From NCBI GenBank assembly GCA_963720805.1, contig CAVRGT010000006.1:62001-126000 (forward strand): DNA of 64,000 nt, in the 5' to 3' direction. Below the pieces are notes generated by a model, which did no database searches, was not told where the DNA came from, and saw nothing but the letters and a program-made list of their open reading frames with translations. Below, piece by piece: positions 36,830 to 46,118 of this stretch; position 1 is the first letter of the stretch; each line of letters begins with the position of its first letter. The translations under genes and the position numbers were made by a program. The DNA is from VRUE01 sp963720805 (GTDB taxonomy: Bacteria > Actinomycetota > Thermoleophilia > Solirubrobacterales > 70-9).

Positions 36830-37374
36830 CAGGAGGCGCTCCCGTAGATCGAGACGTCGGCGGCGCCGTAGCGGCGCTGGCGCAGGCGCGGCAGCGAGTC
36901 GATGCGGAGCGGGCGGCGGGCGCCGCTCTCGACTATCGCTCGGCCACCCTCGCTGAGGAGGCCCGGCAGCCGGCTGTCGAGTTCCTGACCCACGCGGTCG
37001 GCGAGTCTATAAGGGGCGTCGAGAAAGACGAGATCGAACACGGGCTTCTCCTCCCCGCTCTCGCGGTTCTCCAACCAGCGCGAGACGTCGGCACGAATCA
37101 GCTCGACCCGCTCGGCGAGGCCGAGTCGCTCGACGTTGCCGACGGCGGCGCGGGTGTCGCGGTCGACCAGCGTCGCCTGGGCGGCGCCGCGCGAGAGCGC
37201 CTCGATCGCCAGCGCGCCGGTGCCGCAGTAGAGGTCGAGCACGCGGGCGCCGCCGACGCGCTCGCCGAGCACCGAGAAGATCGCCTCGCGGGCGCGATCG
37301 GAGGTCGGCCGCACCTTCCAGCCGCGCGGCGCTACCAACTGCTGCCCCCCAAGCTCTCCGGCAATTACGCGCAT
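36829..37374 (-). CDS. rsmD: 16S rRNA (guanine966-N2)-methyltransferase RsmD
   Basis: 181 residues. Start MRVIAGELGGQQLVAPRGWKVRPTSDRAREAIFSVLG is the family head; motif I is VLDLYCGTGALAIEALSRGA. The catalytic tetrad is normally DPPY; here it reads LDAPY, a change seen directly, whose effect is unknown. Coupled to coaD, and 2 bp after recG. Confidence 0.92.
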   Translation of the reverse strand: MRVIAGELGGQQLVAPRGWKVRPTSDRAREAIFSVLGERVGGARVLDLYCGTGALAIEALSRGAAQATLVDRDTRAAVGNVERLGLAERVELIRADVSRWLENRESGEEKPVFDLVFLDAPYRLADRVGQELDSRLPGLLSEGGRAIVESGARRPLRIDSLPRLRQRRYGAADVSIYGSAS

Positions 37375-37376
37375 CC

Positions 37377-39506
37377 TCAGAGTGGTATCGGGTCGGCGGC
37401 GCCGGCGCCGAAGCGGCGGCGGGCGGCCTCCAGGAGGGGACCGAGCTCGGGTGCGTCGAGTGAACCGTGCTCGCGCAGCAGGGTCTGCACCTCCTCGTGA
37501 GCAGCCACCAGCGTCTCTTCGTCGTCGGGCAGCTCAGCGACGGCAAAGCGCGGCAGGCCGTGCTGCCGGGTGCCCAGCACCTCACCGGCCCCGCGCAAGA
37601 GGAGATCGACTTTGGCGAGCTTGAAGCCGTCGCTCTCGCGCTCCACCGCTTTCAGACGGCGGCGCGCCAGCTCCCCGGCGTCTTCGGGGAAGAGCAGGCA
37701 GCAGGAGGCATGCTCGCCGCGGCCGACCCGGCCGCGCAGCTGGTGCAGCTGCGAGATGCCGTAACGCTCGGCTCCCTCGATCACCATCACGGTCGCGTTG
37801 GCCACGTCGATACCGACCTCGATCACCGTCGTCGCCACGAGCACGTCAGTCGCGCCGGCGGCGAAGGTCTCCATCGCCGCGACCTTTTCGGGCGAGCGCA
37901 TCTGGCCGTGGATCACGCCGACTCGGAAGTCGCGCAGCTCGCCCGCGGCAAGCCGCTCGGCCTCGACCTCGGCGGCCCGGCCCTGCATTTTCTCCGACTC
38001 CTCGACCAGCGGGCAGACGACGAAGGCCTGGCGGCCCTCGCGCAGTTGGCCGCGGATGAACTCATAGGCCCCGGCGCGCTCGTCCTCCTCGACGATCCGC
38101 GTCTGCACCGGTTTGCGCCCCGAGGGCAGCTCGTGCAGGGCGGTGGTGTCGAGGTCGCCGTAGGTGGTCAGCGAGAGCGTGCGCGGGATCGGCGTCGCGG
38201 TCATGTGGAGGATGTGCGGCGCCAGGCCTTCGACGCCCTTGGAGTCGAGCGCCTTGCGCTGCTCGACCCCGAACCGATGCTGCTCGTCGACCACGCAGAG
38301 GCCGAGCCGGGCAAACTGGACGGTCGGCTCGATCAGCGCGTGGGTGCCGACGATCAGGCCCAGCTCGCCCGTCGCGAGCCGCTCCAGGTACTGCCGGCGC
38401 TGCGCCGCGGGCGTTGCCCCGGTCAGCAGCGCAAACGGGGTTGCCTCTTCAGCGAGCAGCCGTCCCAGGGTCACCGCGTGCTGCTCGGCGAGCGTCTCGG
38501 TCGGCGCCATCAGCACCGCCTGGAAGCCCGCTTCGAGCGCTCGCAGCATCGAGTAGAGCGCGACCACGGTCTTGCCCGAACCGACCTCGCCCATCAAGAG
38601 CCGCTGCATCGGCTCGCCGGAGTCGAGGTCGGCGTCGATCTCGTCAAAGGCCTCGAGCTGATCGCGCGTGGGCTCAAACGGCAGCGACTCGACCCAGCGC
38701 CCGACCATCTCCCCCGGCTTGCCCAGCCGGGGCGCCGGCCGCGCGGCTCGGTGCGAGCGCTTGCGGGTCGCCAGGATCGCCTGATAGAGGAAGAGCTCCT
38801 CAAAGCGCAGCCGCTCGCGCGCGGTCTCGACTTCCTCGCTCGTCTCGGGGAAGTGCACCGCCTTGATCGCGTCCGCCGCCCCGGCGAGACCTCGACGAAC
38901 GCGCATCTCGGCTGGAAGCGGCTCGAGCACGTTGCCGACCGAGCCGATCGCCTGCTCCATCCATTGGCGCAGGCGCTGTGGCTTCAGCTGCTCGGTCGCC
39001 GGGTGAATAGGGACCAACCTCTCGGCCGCGGGTCCTGTCGTGGGGGAAGGGGGGGCACTGCGGGCAGTCCACGGGCTGTCCTCGACCCCCCCTTCCCCCA
39101 CGCCACCCGCGGAAGAGAGGAACTCATATTCAGAGACGCGGAAGCCGCGTTTGTCCAGCGAGCCTGTGAGAAGGAGTCGGACGCCGGCGGTGAGTTTCTG
39201 AGCTAGCCAGGGTTGGTTGAACCAGGTGGCCCTGACGGTGTCCGTGTCGTCACCGACCTTGACGCTGAGGATGCTGAGGCCGCGGCGGCGGAAAGGGCGC
39301 CCGGCGTTGGCGAGGACATCAACTGCGATCGTCGCCTGCTGTTTGAGCTCCAAGTTCGCAACCGATACCACCGTGCGGTCGCGATGTCTGCGGGGGAAGC
39401 GCAGGAGCAGGTCGCCGACAGTGGCGATTCCCACGTCTGCCGCCGTCTCGGCCAGCTTCGGCCCTACCCCCTCCAGCGCCTGCAGCGAGACGTCGAGGGC
39501 GCTCAC
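37377..39506 (-). CDS. recG: ATP-dependent DNA helicase RecG
   Basis: About 709 residues from GTG 39506 (ALDVSLQALEGVGPKLAE); an ATG at 39602 is possible but overlaps fakA. RecG reverses stalled forks. Wedge/OB domain at the N-terminus, helicase core with LLMGEVGSGKTVVAL, MAPTETLAEQHA, VVDEQHRFGVEQR and HMTATPIPRTLSL, then VATTVIEVGIDVANAT and QLRGRVGRG. Repeat C1 is inserted in the wedge domain and adds 29 codons in frame. Confidence 0.95.
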   Translation of the reverse strand: MSALDVSLQALEGVGPKLAETAADVGIATVGDLLLRFPRRHRDRTVVSVANLELKQQATIAVDVLANAGRPFRRRGLSILSVKVGDDTDTVRATWFNQPWLAQKLTAGVRLLLTGSLDKRGFRVSEYEFLSSAGGVGEGGVEDSPWTARSAPPSPTTGPAAERLVPIHPATEQLKPQRLRQWMEQAIGSVGNVLEPLPAEMRVRRGLAGAADAIKAVHFPETSEEVETARERLRFEELFLYQAILATRKRSHRAARPAPRLGKPGEMVGRWVESLPFEPTRDQLEAFDEIDADLDSGEPMQRLLMGEVGSGKTVVALYSMLRALEAGFQAVLMAPTETLAEQHAVTLGRLLAEEATPFALLTGATPAAQRRQYLERLATGELGLIVGTHALIEPTVQFARLGLCVVDEQHRFGVEQRKALDSKGVEGLAPHILHMTATPIPRTLSLTTYGDLDTTALHELPSGRKPVQTRIVEEDERAGAYEFIRGQLREGRQAFVVCPLVEESEKMQGRAAEVEAERLAAGELRDFRVGVIHGQMRSPEKVAAMETFAAGATDVLVATTVIEVGIDVANATVMVIEGAERYGISQLHQLRGRVGRGEHASCCLLFPEDAGELARRRLKAVERESDGFKLAKVDLLLRGAGEVLGTRQHGLPRFAVAELPDDEETLVAAHEEVQTLLREHGSLDAPELGPLLEAARRRFGAGAADPIPL
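39026..39112. repeat. Palindromic repeat C1, in frame inside recG
   Basis: 87 bp (29 codons). Outer ends CCGCGGGT/ACCCGCGG are perfect complements, then CCTGTCG on one side and CGCC on the other; inner arms 39039-39055 and 39086-39102 pair perfectly over 17 bp round a 30-base loop. Read in the recG frame it encodes a Gly/Pro/Ser-rich loop that starts AGG and ends TGPA, as C2 does in ribD. Confidence 0.85.
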
Positions 39507-39577
39507 TCGGGGCCAGCGCAGCGAGGCGTCGCGCAGCTGTGCCTGGGTGAGCTCGGCGCTGCCCGCGAAAGCGCGCA

Positions 39578-41209
39578 CTACTGGGCGGCGAGCAGCCACC
39601 ACCAGCTCGGCTGACCGCCGTCCTGGGTCTCGAACTCGACCCCGTCGGGCACATGCGGATCGAGCTCATCGAGCGCGATCGGGGCGTCCTGGCCGGCGAT
39701 CACGGTGACGATCTCGGCTCCCTCGGCAAGCTTTGCGATCGTCGCCGCCAGGGTCGTGCCCGCTCCGCCCCAAGCGACGATCTGCTCGCCGACGAAGCCG
39801 ACCGCGTCGCCCTTGCGAAAGCGCCCCTGGCCGTCGTCGCGGGCAGCCGGGGCAACCCCGCCGGTGGCGACCGTGGCCAGCGCCGCCTCGAGCCGCTCGG
39901 CGTTCTCCGCCAGCGCCGCCCCGGGATCGAGCTCGACCAGGGCCAGCAGGCCGGCCTGCTGCGAGGTCGCCGAGACGACCTGGGCCGGCTTCTCGGAGAG
40001 CTCGCAGGCGCGCTCGGCGGCCATGATCACGTTGGAGGAGCTGGGAAAGACGAGAACTTCCTCGGCGGGCACCTGGTGGATGCCGGCGAGCAGCTCGTAG
40101 GTCGAGGGGTTGAGCGTCTCGCCGCCGGGGACGACGTGGGCGCCGAGCTCGGCGAAGAGCCGCTCGAGGCCCTTGCCCGCGGCCACGGCGAGGGCGCCGC
40201 TGCGAGTGCCCTCGAGCCGGGCGCGGCGCTCGGCGATCTGCTCGCGCATGTCGGCGACGTCGAGGTTGGTCACCTCGCCGGCGTCCTCGAAGAGCGCGAC
40301 CGCGGCCTCCGGGGTGTCGGTGTGGACGTGGACCTTGAGCGTCACCTCGTCGCCGACGACGAGCACCGAGTCGCCGAGGCCCTCCAGCCGCGGCAGGAAG
40401 TCGCGGCTGCTGAGGCCGCTGCCGGAGACGATGAAGTTGGTGCAGTAGCGAAAGCGGCTGTCCTCGTGGTGGGGCTGGCTCAGCTTCGGCGCCTCGTGGT
40501 GGTTGACCTCCGGCACCGCATCCTCGTCGCCGCGCAGGCCGGCGACGACGCCGGCGAGGATCAGGACCAGGCCGTAGCCGCCGGCGTCGACCACGCCCGA
40601 GTCGCGCAGGACGTCGAGCTGCTCGGGGGTGCGCTCGACGGCGCGCTGACCGTCGGCGATCGCCCGCTCCAGCACCTCGGCCAGCACGGCGTCCTGCGTC
40701 TCCTCGGAGACGCCCTGCTCGAGCCGCTGTTTGCCGGCGTCGAGGTGGGCGAGCTGGCGGGCGATCGAGTGGGCCATCTCGCGGAAGACGGTCAGCATCG
40801 TCCCCTCGGCCGGGTCGCGCACCGAGTCATAGGCGGCGTCGGCGGCGCTGGCGAAGGCGGAGGCGACGAGGACCGGGTCGATCAACTCGCCGGGACGACT
40901 TGCCAGCTCCTCGGCGGCGCCGCGGACGATCTGGCTGAGGATCACGCCCGAGTTGCCGCGGGCGCCCATCAGCGCCGCCCGGGCAAGTGCCTGGACCAGT
41001 TGAGTGCGGCCGACCTCGTCGACCTCCATCCCGTCGAGGCGGTCGAGCTCCTCCATCACCGCGCGCATCGTCATCGCCATGTTGTCGCCGGTATCGCCGT
41101 CGGCGACGGGGAAGACGTTGAGGTCGTTTACCTCCTGGCGGCGGGCGTCCAGATTGGCGTAGGCAGAGCTGACGACGCGCCGGAAGCGCACGATCGAGGG
41201 ATCGGGCAT
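39578..41209 (-). CDS. fakA: DAK2/DhaL-DegV-like fatty acid kinase (FakA/YloV family)
   Basis: 543 residues. N-terminal DhaL kinase domain with NVFPVADGDTGDNMAMT and GARGNSGVILSQI, central part with RYCTNFIV and HVHTDTPEAAV, and a C-terminal domain (PSSSNVIMAAERA). FakA phosphorylates fatty acids presented by FakB. In many bacteria it lies between rpmB and recG; here rpmB is 3.4 kb away, separated by inserted plus-strand genes. Confidence 0.9.
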   Translation of the reverse strand: MPDPSIVRFRRVVSSAYANLDARRQEVNDLNVFPVADGDTGDNMAMTMRAVMEELDRLDGMEVDEVGRTQLVQALARAALMGARGNSGVILSQIVRGAAEELASRPGELIDPVLVASAFASAADAAYDSVRDPAEGTMLTVFREMAHSIARQLAHLDAGKQRLEQGVSEETQDAVLAEVLERAIADGQRAVERTPEQLDVLRDSGVVDAGGYGLVLILAGVVAGLRGDEDAVPEVNHHEAPKLSQPHHEDSRFRYCTNFIVSGSGLSSRDFLPRLEGLGDSVLVVGDEVTLKVHVHTDTPEAAVALFEDAGEVTNLDVADMREQIAERRARLEGTRSGALAVAAGKGLERLFAELGAHVVPGGETLNPSTYELLAGIHQVPAEEVLVFPSSSNVIMAAERACELSEKPAQVVSATSQQAGLLALVELDPGAALAENAERLEAALATVATGGVAPAARDDGQGRFRKGDAVGFVGEQIVAWGGAGTTLAATIAKLAEGAEIVTVIAGQDAPIALDELDPHVPDGVEFETQDGGQPSWWWLLAAQ

Positions 41210-41288
41210 CGGGCGAAATCTAGCTGTCGGACTGGAGGACGCGAACTACATGGGTCGAGCCGCCGGGTTCGCTACGGTGCGACGCTCG

Positions 41289-43472
41289 ATGCGACGCTTC
41301 GCCACCTGGACCACCGGCCACCGCAAGACGGTGATCATCGGCTGGATCGTGGCCCTGATCGGGCTCGGCATGATTGCCAGCTCGGTCGGCTCCGACTTCA
41401 CCGAAGAATTCAGCCTGCCCAGCTCCGACTCCAAGGACGCTCTCGACCTGCTCGAAAACCGCTTCCCCGCGCAAGCGGGCGATGTGGTGCAGATCGTCTA
41501 CAAGGCCGAATCGGGTGTCGAGTCGCCGGCGATCGAACAGAAGATGAAGGGCGTCTTCACGCAGGTCGCAGCGCTGCCCCACGTGAGCGAAGTCTCCAGC
41601 CCCTACGAAAAGGGCGGCGCCGGCGCAGTCAGCGAAGACGGCAAGATCGCCTATGCAACCGCTCAGTTCGACGTCACGACCGACAAGCTGAACGACGGCG
41701 AAGTCAAGAAGATCGTCGACACCGCCCGGGCGGCGGGGGGCAACGGCCTCCGGGTCGAGACCGGTGGCTCCCCGGTCGAGGAAGTCCGGGGCGAAGAAGA
41801 AGAAAGCTCCTCGGAGGGGATCGGAATTCTCGCCGCAATCGTGGTGCTGCTGATCAGCTTCGGCTCGGTCGTCGCGATGGGACTGCCGCTCTTGACGGCG
41901 CTGTTCGCGCTGGGCGTCGGGATCAGCGGGATCACGCTCTTCACCCATGTCTTCGACACGGCGGAATTCGCACCCCAGTTGGCGTTCATGATCGGACTCG
42001 GCGTCGGGGTCGACTACGCGCTCTTCATCCTCACCCGCTTCCGCAACGGGCTCGACGAGGGGCTCGACAAGAGGGAGGCGGCGATCGCCGCCGTCGACAC
42101 CGCCGGGCGGGCGGTGCTCTTCGCCGGGATCACGGTGATCATCTCGCTGATGGGGATGCTGCTGCTCGGCCTCCCCTTCCTCTACGGAGTGGCAACCGCG
42201 GCAGCGATCGCGGTGCTTTGCACGATGATCGCCGCGCTCACGCTGTTGCCTGCGATGCTGTCGCTGGTCGGCAACTGGGTCAACCGGCTGCGCATTCCCT
42301 TCCTCGGCAAAGGCGCCCGCAGCATCGACGAAAACACCTGGTGGTTCCGCTGGAGCGGTCGCATCCAGCGCCGGCCGTGGGTGGCGGCACTGCTCTCCGG
42401 CGGCCTGCTGATCGTCCTCTGCATCCCCACCCTCTCGCTGCGCCTCGGCACCAATGACGCCGGCACCGATCCGGCGGGATCGACCACACGCGAAGCCTAC
42501 GACCTGCTCGCCGAAGGCTTCGGCCCCGGCTTCAACGGGCCGTTCGTGCTCGCCGCCGAACTTCCCGAAAAGGGGAACGACGAAGTATTGAACGAGCTGC
42601 GCGGGCAGCTGAAGGGCGAAGAAGGGGTCGAAGAAGTCACCGACGTCACTCTCAACCCCAACAAGACCGTCGGCGTCTTTCAGCTCTACCCGACCACCTC
42701 ACCGCAGAGCGCCGCCACCACCGACCTACTCGACCACATCCGGGGGGATGTGATCCCGCCAATCGAGAAGAAGACCGGGGCCCAGGTCCACGTCGGCGGC
42801 ATCAACGCGATATTCGAGGACTTCGGCAATGGGATCGCCGAAAAGCTGCCACTCTTCATCGGCGTCGTCGTCCTGCTCTCAGCGCTGCTGCTGATGATCG
42901 TCTTCCGCTCGATCCTGGTGCCGCTGAAGGCGGTGCTGATGAACCTGCTCTCGATCGGCGCCGCCTTCGGCCTGATCGTCGCCGTCTTCCAGTGGGGCTG
43001 GGGCGCGAGCCTGATCGGGGTCGACGCCACCGGCCCGATCATCTCCTTCTTCCCGATCTTCCTTTTCTCGATCGTCTTCGGGCTCTCGATGGACTACGAG
43101 GTCTTCCTGATGTCGCGGATCCACGAGGAGTGGGAACACAACAAAGACGCGAGCGAGGCAGTCCATCGTGGCCTCGCCCTCACCGGCCGCGTGATCACGG
43201 CCGCGGCGGCGATCATGGTCGCCGTCTTCGCCTCCTTCATGCTCGGCGAAGACCGCATCATCAAGCTCTTTGGCCTCGGCCTCGCCTCGGCGGTCTTGAT
43301 CGACGCTGTGATCATCCGCTCAGTCCTCGTCCCGGCGATCATGCAACTGCTCGGCAAGCGCGCCTGGTGGATACCCGACTGGCTCGATCGCATCCTGCCC
43401 CGGCTGCACGTAGAGCCGGCCGAGGGCGATCCGGCACCGACGGGCGAGCACCCCGTGGTCGAGAACGTCTAG
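41289..43472 (+). CDS. MMPL/RND-family membrane transporter
   Basis: 727 residues from ATG 41289. Twelve predicted membrane segments in two halves, each after a large outer loop: first segment VIIGWIVALIGLGMIASS, then a cluster near 190-350 and, after the second loop, near 540-690. MMPL motifs: GLGVGVDYALFILTRFR and GLSMDYEVFLMSRIHEEW carry the Asp-Tyr pair for proton relay. Substrates of the family are lipids or hydrophobic drugs. It is a plus-strand gene between fakA and rpmB. Confidence 0.92.
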   Translation: MRRFATWTTGHRKTVIIGWIVALIGLGMIASSVGSDFTEEFSLPSSDSKDALDLLENRFPAQAGDVVQIVYKAESGVESPAIEQKMKGVFTQVAALPHVSEVSSPYEKGGAGAVSEDGKIAYATAQFDVTTDKLNDGEVKKIVDTARAAGGNGLRVETGGSPVEEVRGEEEESSSEGIGILAAIVVLLISFGSVVAMGLPLLTALFALGVGISGITLFTHVFDTAEFAPQLAFMIGLGVGVDYALFILTRFRNGLDEGLDKREAAIAAVDTAGRAVLFAGITVIISLMGMLLLGLPFLYGVATAAAIAVLCTMIAALTLLPAMLSLVGNWVNRLRIPFLGKGARSIDENTWWFRWSGRIQRRPWVAALLSGGLLIVLCIPTLSLRLGTNDAGTDPAGSTTREAYDLLAEGFGPGFNGPFVLAAELPEKGNDEVLNELRGQLKGEEGVEEVTDVTLNPNKTVGVFQLYPTTSPQSAATTDLLDHIRGDVIPPIEKKTGAQVHVGGINAIFEDFGNGIAEKLPLFIGVVVLLSALLLMIVFRSILVPLKAVLMNLLSIGAAFGLIVAVFQWGWGASLIGVDATGPIISFFPIFLFSIVFGLSMDYEVFLMSRIHEEWEHNKDASEAVHRGLALTGRVITAAAAIMVAVFASFMLGEDRIIKLFGLGLASAVLIDAVIIRSVLVPAIMQLLGKRAWWIPDWLDRILPRLHVEPAEGDPAPTGEHPVVENV

Positions 43473-43546
43473 CGCGTCCCTCCCACAAGGGCGCGCACCC
43501 GGAGACTTGATCAGGACAACGGGTCCATGAGAGGGTCTCAAGAGAT

Positions 43547-44302
43547 ATGCCCGGAGTTTCGAAGCCAACGGCCCGCCAAGCGTTTGACGACAACATCGCC
43601 GATGCGGAGACGCTCGTCCTCCTCGCAGACTCTCTCCGCAACAAGCGGGTTCGCAAGATGCGCCGAGAGAAGCGAGAAACCATCGGCGATGCGCTCGGCA
43701 TCGCGAAGAAGAACTGGGACAACCTCGACTGCATTGAAAGCGAGGACCTATTTGCCGTGTTCTCCGGTGAGTCGAGACTTGATCGGAACACCTTCGACGA
43801 AAAGGCCCTGCGGCCACTTCTTCGACAGGCCCTCGTCGCGGGATGTGCCGCACTTGAGACCTTCGTTGGGGATCGCGTCATGGAGCTTTACCGCGGAGCT
43901 CTCGACCTAGACGACAGACCGCCGCGCCTCCTAGAACTGTCGATGACTGTCGGCGACTGGCTTTGGATCGACGAGAACTACGAGCGAAAGAGGTGGGGGC
44001 TGAGAGAGGTCGTGGATTGGGAGGTTCGGCAAATCGCAAGTCCGGCGCCTTCACAGATCGGTGAAGCCTTCGGAATCGTCGGGCAGAAAAATCTTTGGAA
44101 AAGAGTCGATAGTCAACGCAAGGCCACCAAAGGAAGCTCGAAGAAGACACTTGACGCCCTCTACGAGCGACGGAATCGCATTGCTCACAGCGGAGACCGA
44201 GTTGGGCGCGGCAGGGCGACGATCTCAGGTGATGAGGTCAGCGGGGATCTCAAATGCATGGTCGAGATTGTCGAGGCGATCGACGCAGTAACTGAGCCCT
44301 GA
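43547..44302 (+). CDS. HEPN-domain protein, possible ribonuclease
   Basis: 251 residues. The C-terminal helices contain LYERRNRIAHSGDR, the R-N-x3-H signature of HEPN nucleases, in the form seen in the RiboL-PSP-HEPN group. The middle (LLRQALVAGCAALETFVGDRVMEL) is the first HEPN helix pair. HEPN proteins often act in toxin or anti-phage systems by cutting RNA. No partner gene (MNT, ATPase) is beside it. Its codon use is less GC-rich than the neighbours, suggesting recent acquisition. Confidence 0.7.
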   Translation: MPGVSKPTARQAFDDNIADAETLVLLADSLRNKRVRKMRREKRETIGDALGIAKKNWDNLDCIESEDLFAVFSGESRLDRNTFDEKALRPLLRQALVAGCAALETFVGDRVMELYRGALDLDDRPPRLLELSMTVGDWLWIDENYERKRWGLREVVDWEVRQIASPAPSQIGEAFGIVGQKNLWKRVDSQRKATKGSSKKTLDALYERRNRIAHSGDRVGRGRATISGDEVSGDLKCMVEIVEAIDAVTEP

Positions 44303-44652
44303 CGCGGAAGTGCTTTGAGAGATGGGGTCTCGCAGGCTTCAGGCAAATGTTGCCGATGACCGCGAAACCGGGGTCTTCGGGGCGATGCCGCGCACTGACA
44401 TTTTCGAGACGATCGAGCAACCGATCAGCGCCTTCTCCACCGAGGCGTGGGCAATCGCTCGGAGCCGAGTGGTCGATCGACCCCCGCATACGGGGGCAAA
44501 TGGTTCAGTCAGCGCCGCACTACATGCGCGGACCGCTCGCTTGGAGCTCTAGAAGGGGTCGGCCACGGCCGTCGCCGTGGAATCAATCATCTGGGCGCGC
44601 GATGTCGATTCGACCGGAGACCGGCCAGATCCTCCCTCGGAGCGCTGTCGAG
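44303..44652. other. 350-bp gap between the HEPN gene and rpmB
   Basis: No convincing gene. It holds one small hairpin (CCCCCG, loop CATA, CGGGGG at 44481-44496), with no T-run on either side, and short open frames with no protein character. It may include the 3' end of the inserted islet. Confidence 0.5.
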
Positions 44653-44844
44653 TCAGGCGGCCTTGGTGACCTTGTTGGCCTTGAGGCAGCGCGTGCAGAC
44701 GTAGGTCCGGAGCTTGCGTCCGCCCTCGGTGATCCGCACCTTCTGCAGGTTCGGGTCGAAGCGCCGCTTGGTCGCGACCATCGAGTGGCTGCGGGACTGG
44801 CCGAACGCCGGTCCCTTGCCGCAGCTGTGGCATACCTTGGCCAT
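44653..44844 (-). CDS. rpmB: Ribosomal protein L28
   Basis: 63 residues. Starts MAKVCHSCGKGPAFGQSRSH and ends YVCTRCLKANKV; the two Cys pairs mark the zinc-binding form. Separated from fakA by the MMPL-HEPN islet, unlike the usual arrangement. Confidence 0.96.
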   Translation of the reverse strand: MAKVCHSCGKGPAFGQSRSHSMVATKRRFDPNLQKVRITEGGRKLRTYVCTRCLKANKVTKAA

Positions 44845-44933
44845 GGGTCGAGCATGCTACCTTGATCGCTAGTTAGCTAAGTGGACTAATGGTGAACTGA
44901 ATTTCAGCATTCCTCACCGAAGGGGGGAGAACT

Positions 44934-45230
44934 ATGAGCGCCGAGGACTTGGCCAGCGTGAACATGCACGAGGCGAAGACGCACCTTTCGAAGCTGGTCG
45001 CCCGGGTCGAGGGCGGCGAGCAGATCATGATCACCCGCGCCGGGAAGCCGGCGGCGAAGCTGGTGCCCGCGCTGCCGGTGACCCCGCGGAAGCGGACGCT
45101 CGGGGGTTGGGAGGGCAAGATGCGGATGCCGACCGAGGCCGAGTGGGCGGAGATGGACAGGGAAATCGAACGTGATTTCGATGAAAGCGAAGTCTTCCCT
45201 GGCGGCGACAGCCTCTGGACCGGCGATTGA
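44934..45230 (+). CDS. Phd/YefM-type antitoxin
   Basis: 98 residues with a clear Shine-Dalgarno (GGGGGAG) before ATG 44934. N-terminal Phd fold: VNMHEAKTHLSKLVARVEGGEQIMITRAGKPAAKLVP. The C-terminal part (about 55-98) is acidic and likely wraps the toxin. It probably represses its own promoter. Overlaps the toxin start by 4 bp. Confidence 0.92.
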   Translation: MSAEDLASVNMHEAKTHLSKLVARVEGGEQIMITRAGKPAAKLVPALPVTPRKRTLGGWEGKMRMPTEAEWAEMDREIERDFDESEVFPGGDSLWTGD

Positions 45231-45634
45231 GACTGCTGCTCGACACGCAGGTGCTGATCTGGACCCTGCTGCAACCCAACCGCCTCCTCGCCACGACCCA
45301 AGAGGCGATCGAGGATGGAGCCAACGATGTCTTCGTGAGCATCGCGAGCCCTTGGGAGATCGCGATTAAGAAATCGCGTGGCAACCTTGACCCCCCAGAC
45401 GATCTTGAGGTCCAGCTCGCCGAGAAGCGCTTTTCCCTACTGCCGATCTCCCTCTCACATACACGCGCAATCGAGTCGCTCCCCCACCATCACGGCGACC
45501 CCTTCGACCGCATGCTCGTGGCGCAGGCGCAGACTAACGGCCTGACGATTGTGACCTCCGACCACAAGATCGCCCGGTATCAGGTGGCAGTGATGCGAGC
45601 TAACCGTCGCGGACCTGCCAGCGATAGGGGTTGA
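45227..45634 (+). CDS. vapC: VapC-type PIN-domain toxin
   Basis: 135 residues, TTG start overlapping the antitoxin TGA. PIN RNase: LLLDTQVLIWTL (first Asp), SIASPWEIAIK (Glu), HHGDPFDRMLVAQAQ (Asp) and VTSDHKIARY (last Asp). All four acidic residues are present, so it should be active; such toxins cut tRNA or rRNA. Its 3' end overlaps the convergent ribH gene by 35 bp. Confidence 0.93.
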   Translation: MRLLLDTQVLIWTLLQPNRLLATTQEAIEDGANDVFVSIASPWEIAIKKSRGNLDPPDDLEVQLAEKRFSLLPISLSHTRAIESLPHHHGDPFDRMLVAQAQTNGLTIVTSDHKIARYQVAVMRANRRGPASDRG

Positions 45635-46118
45635 TGTCTTGTTTGAGCAGGGTCATGCGGGCGACGGTGAGGGCGGCGTTGCGGCCCTGGTCGCGCTTGC
45701 CGCCGCCGGCCCGGGCGAGGGCCTGCTCCATCGTGTCGCAGGTGATCACGCCGAAGGCGCAGGGCACGCCGGTCTCCAGCTGCACGTCCTGGATCCCGCG
45801 GGCGGCCTCGGCGCAGACGAAGTCGTAGTGGTCGGTCTCGCCGCGGATGACGACGCCGAGGCAGGCGACGCCGGAGAAGCGGCCGGTGGTGGCGTGCAGC
45901 TTGGCGGCGAAGGGGAGCTCGTAGGCGCCGGGCACCGAGACCTCGCTGACCGAGGAGGCGGGCACCCCGGCCAGCTCGAAGCCTTCGCGGGCGCCGCTCA
46001 GCAGCCGTTCGGCCAGGTCCTCGTAGAAGCGCCCGACGCAGACCGCGAACTCGCGGCCGGCGAGCTGCTCGCGCTCCGCCTCGCCGAAGTCCTCGAGGAA
46101 GGCGGTCGACTCAGCCAT
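45600..46118 (-). CDS. ribH: 6,7-dimethyl-8-ribityllumazine synthase
   Basis: 172 residues. Penultimate step of riboflavin synthesis. Motifs: VSEVSVPGAYELPFAAK, ACLGVVIRGETDHYDFV (active-site His region), TGVPCAFGVITCDTMEQALARAGG. Overlaps the ribBA stop by 8 bp. Last gene of ribD-ribE-ribBA-ribH. Confidence 0.96.
   Translation of the reverse strand: MAESTAFLEDFGEAEREQLAGREFAVCVGRFYEDLAERLLSGAREGFELAGVPASSVSEVSVPGAYELPFAAKLHATTGRFSGVACLGVVIRGETDHYDFVCAEAARGIQDVQLETGVPCAFGVITCDTMEQALARAGGGKRDQGRNAALTVARMTLLKQDINPYRWQVRDG

Noticed and set aside
44481..44496. Intrinsic terminator for rpmB
   Set aside because: The 6-bp stem is not followed by a T-run on either strand and lies 150 bp past the stop.
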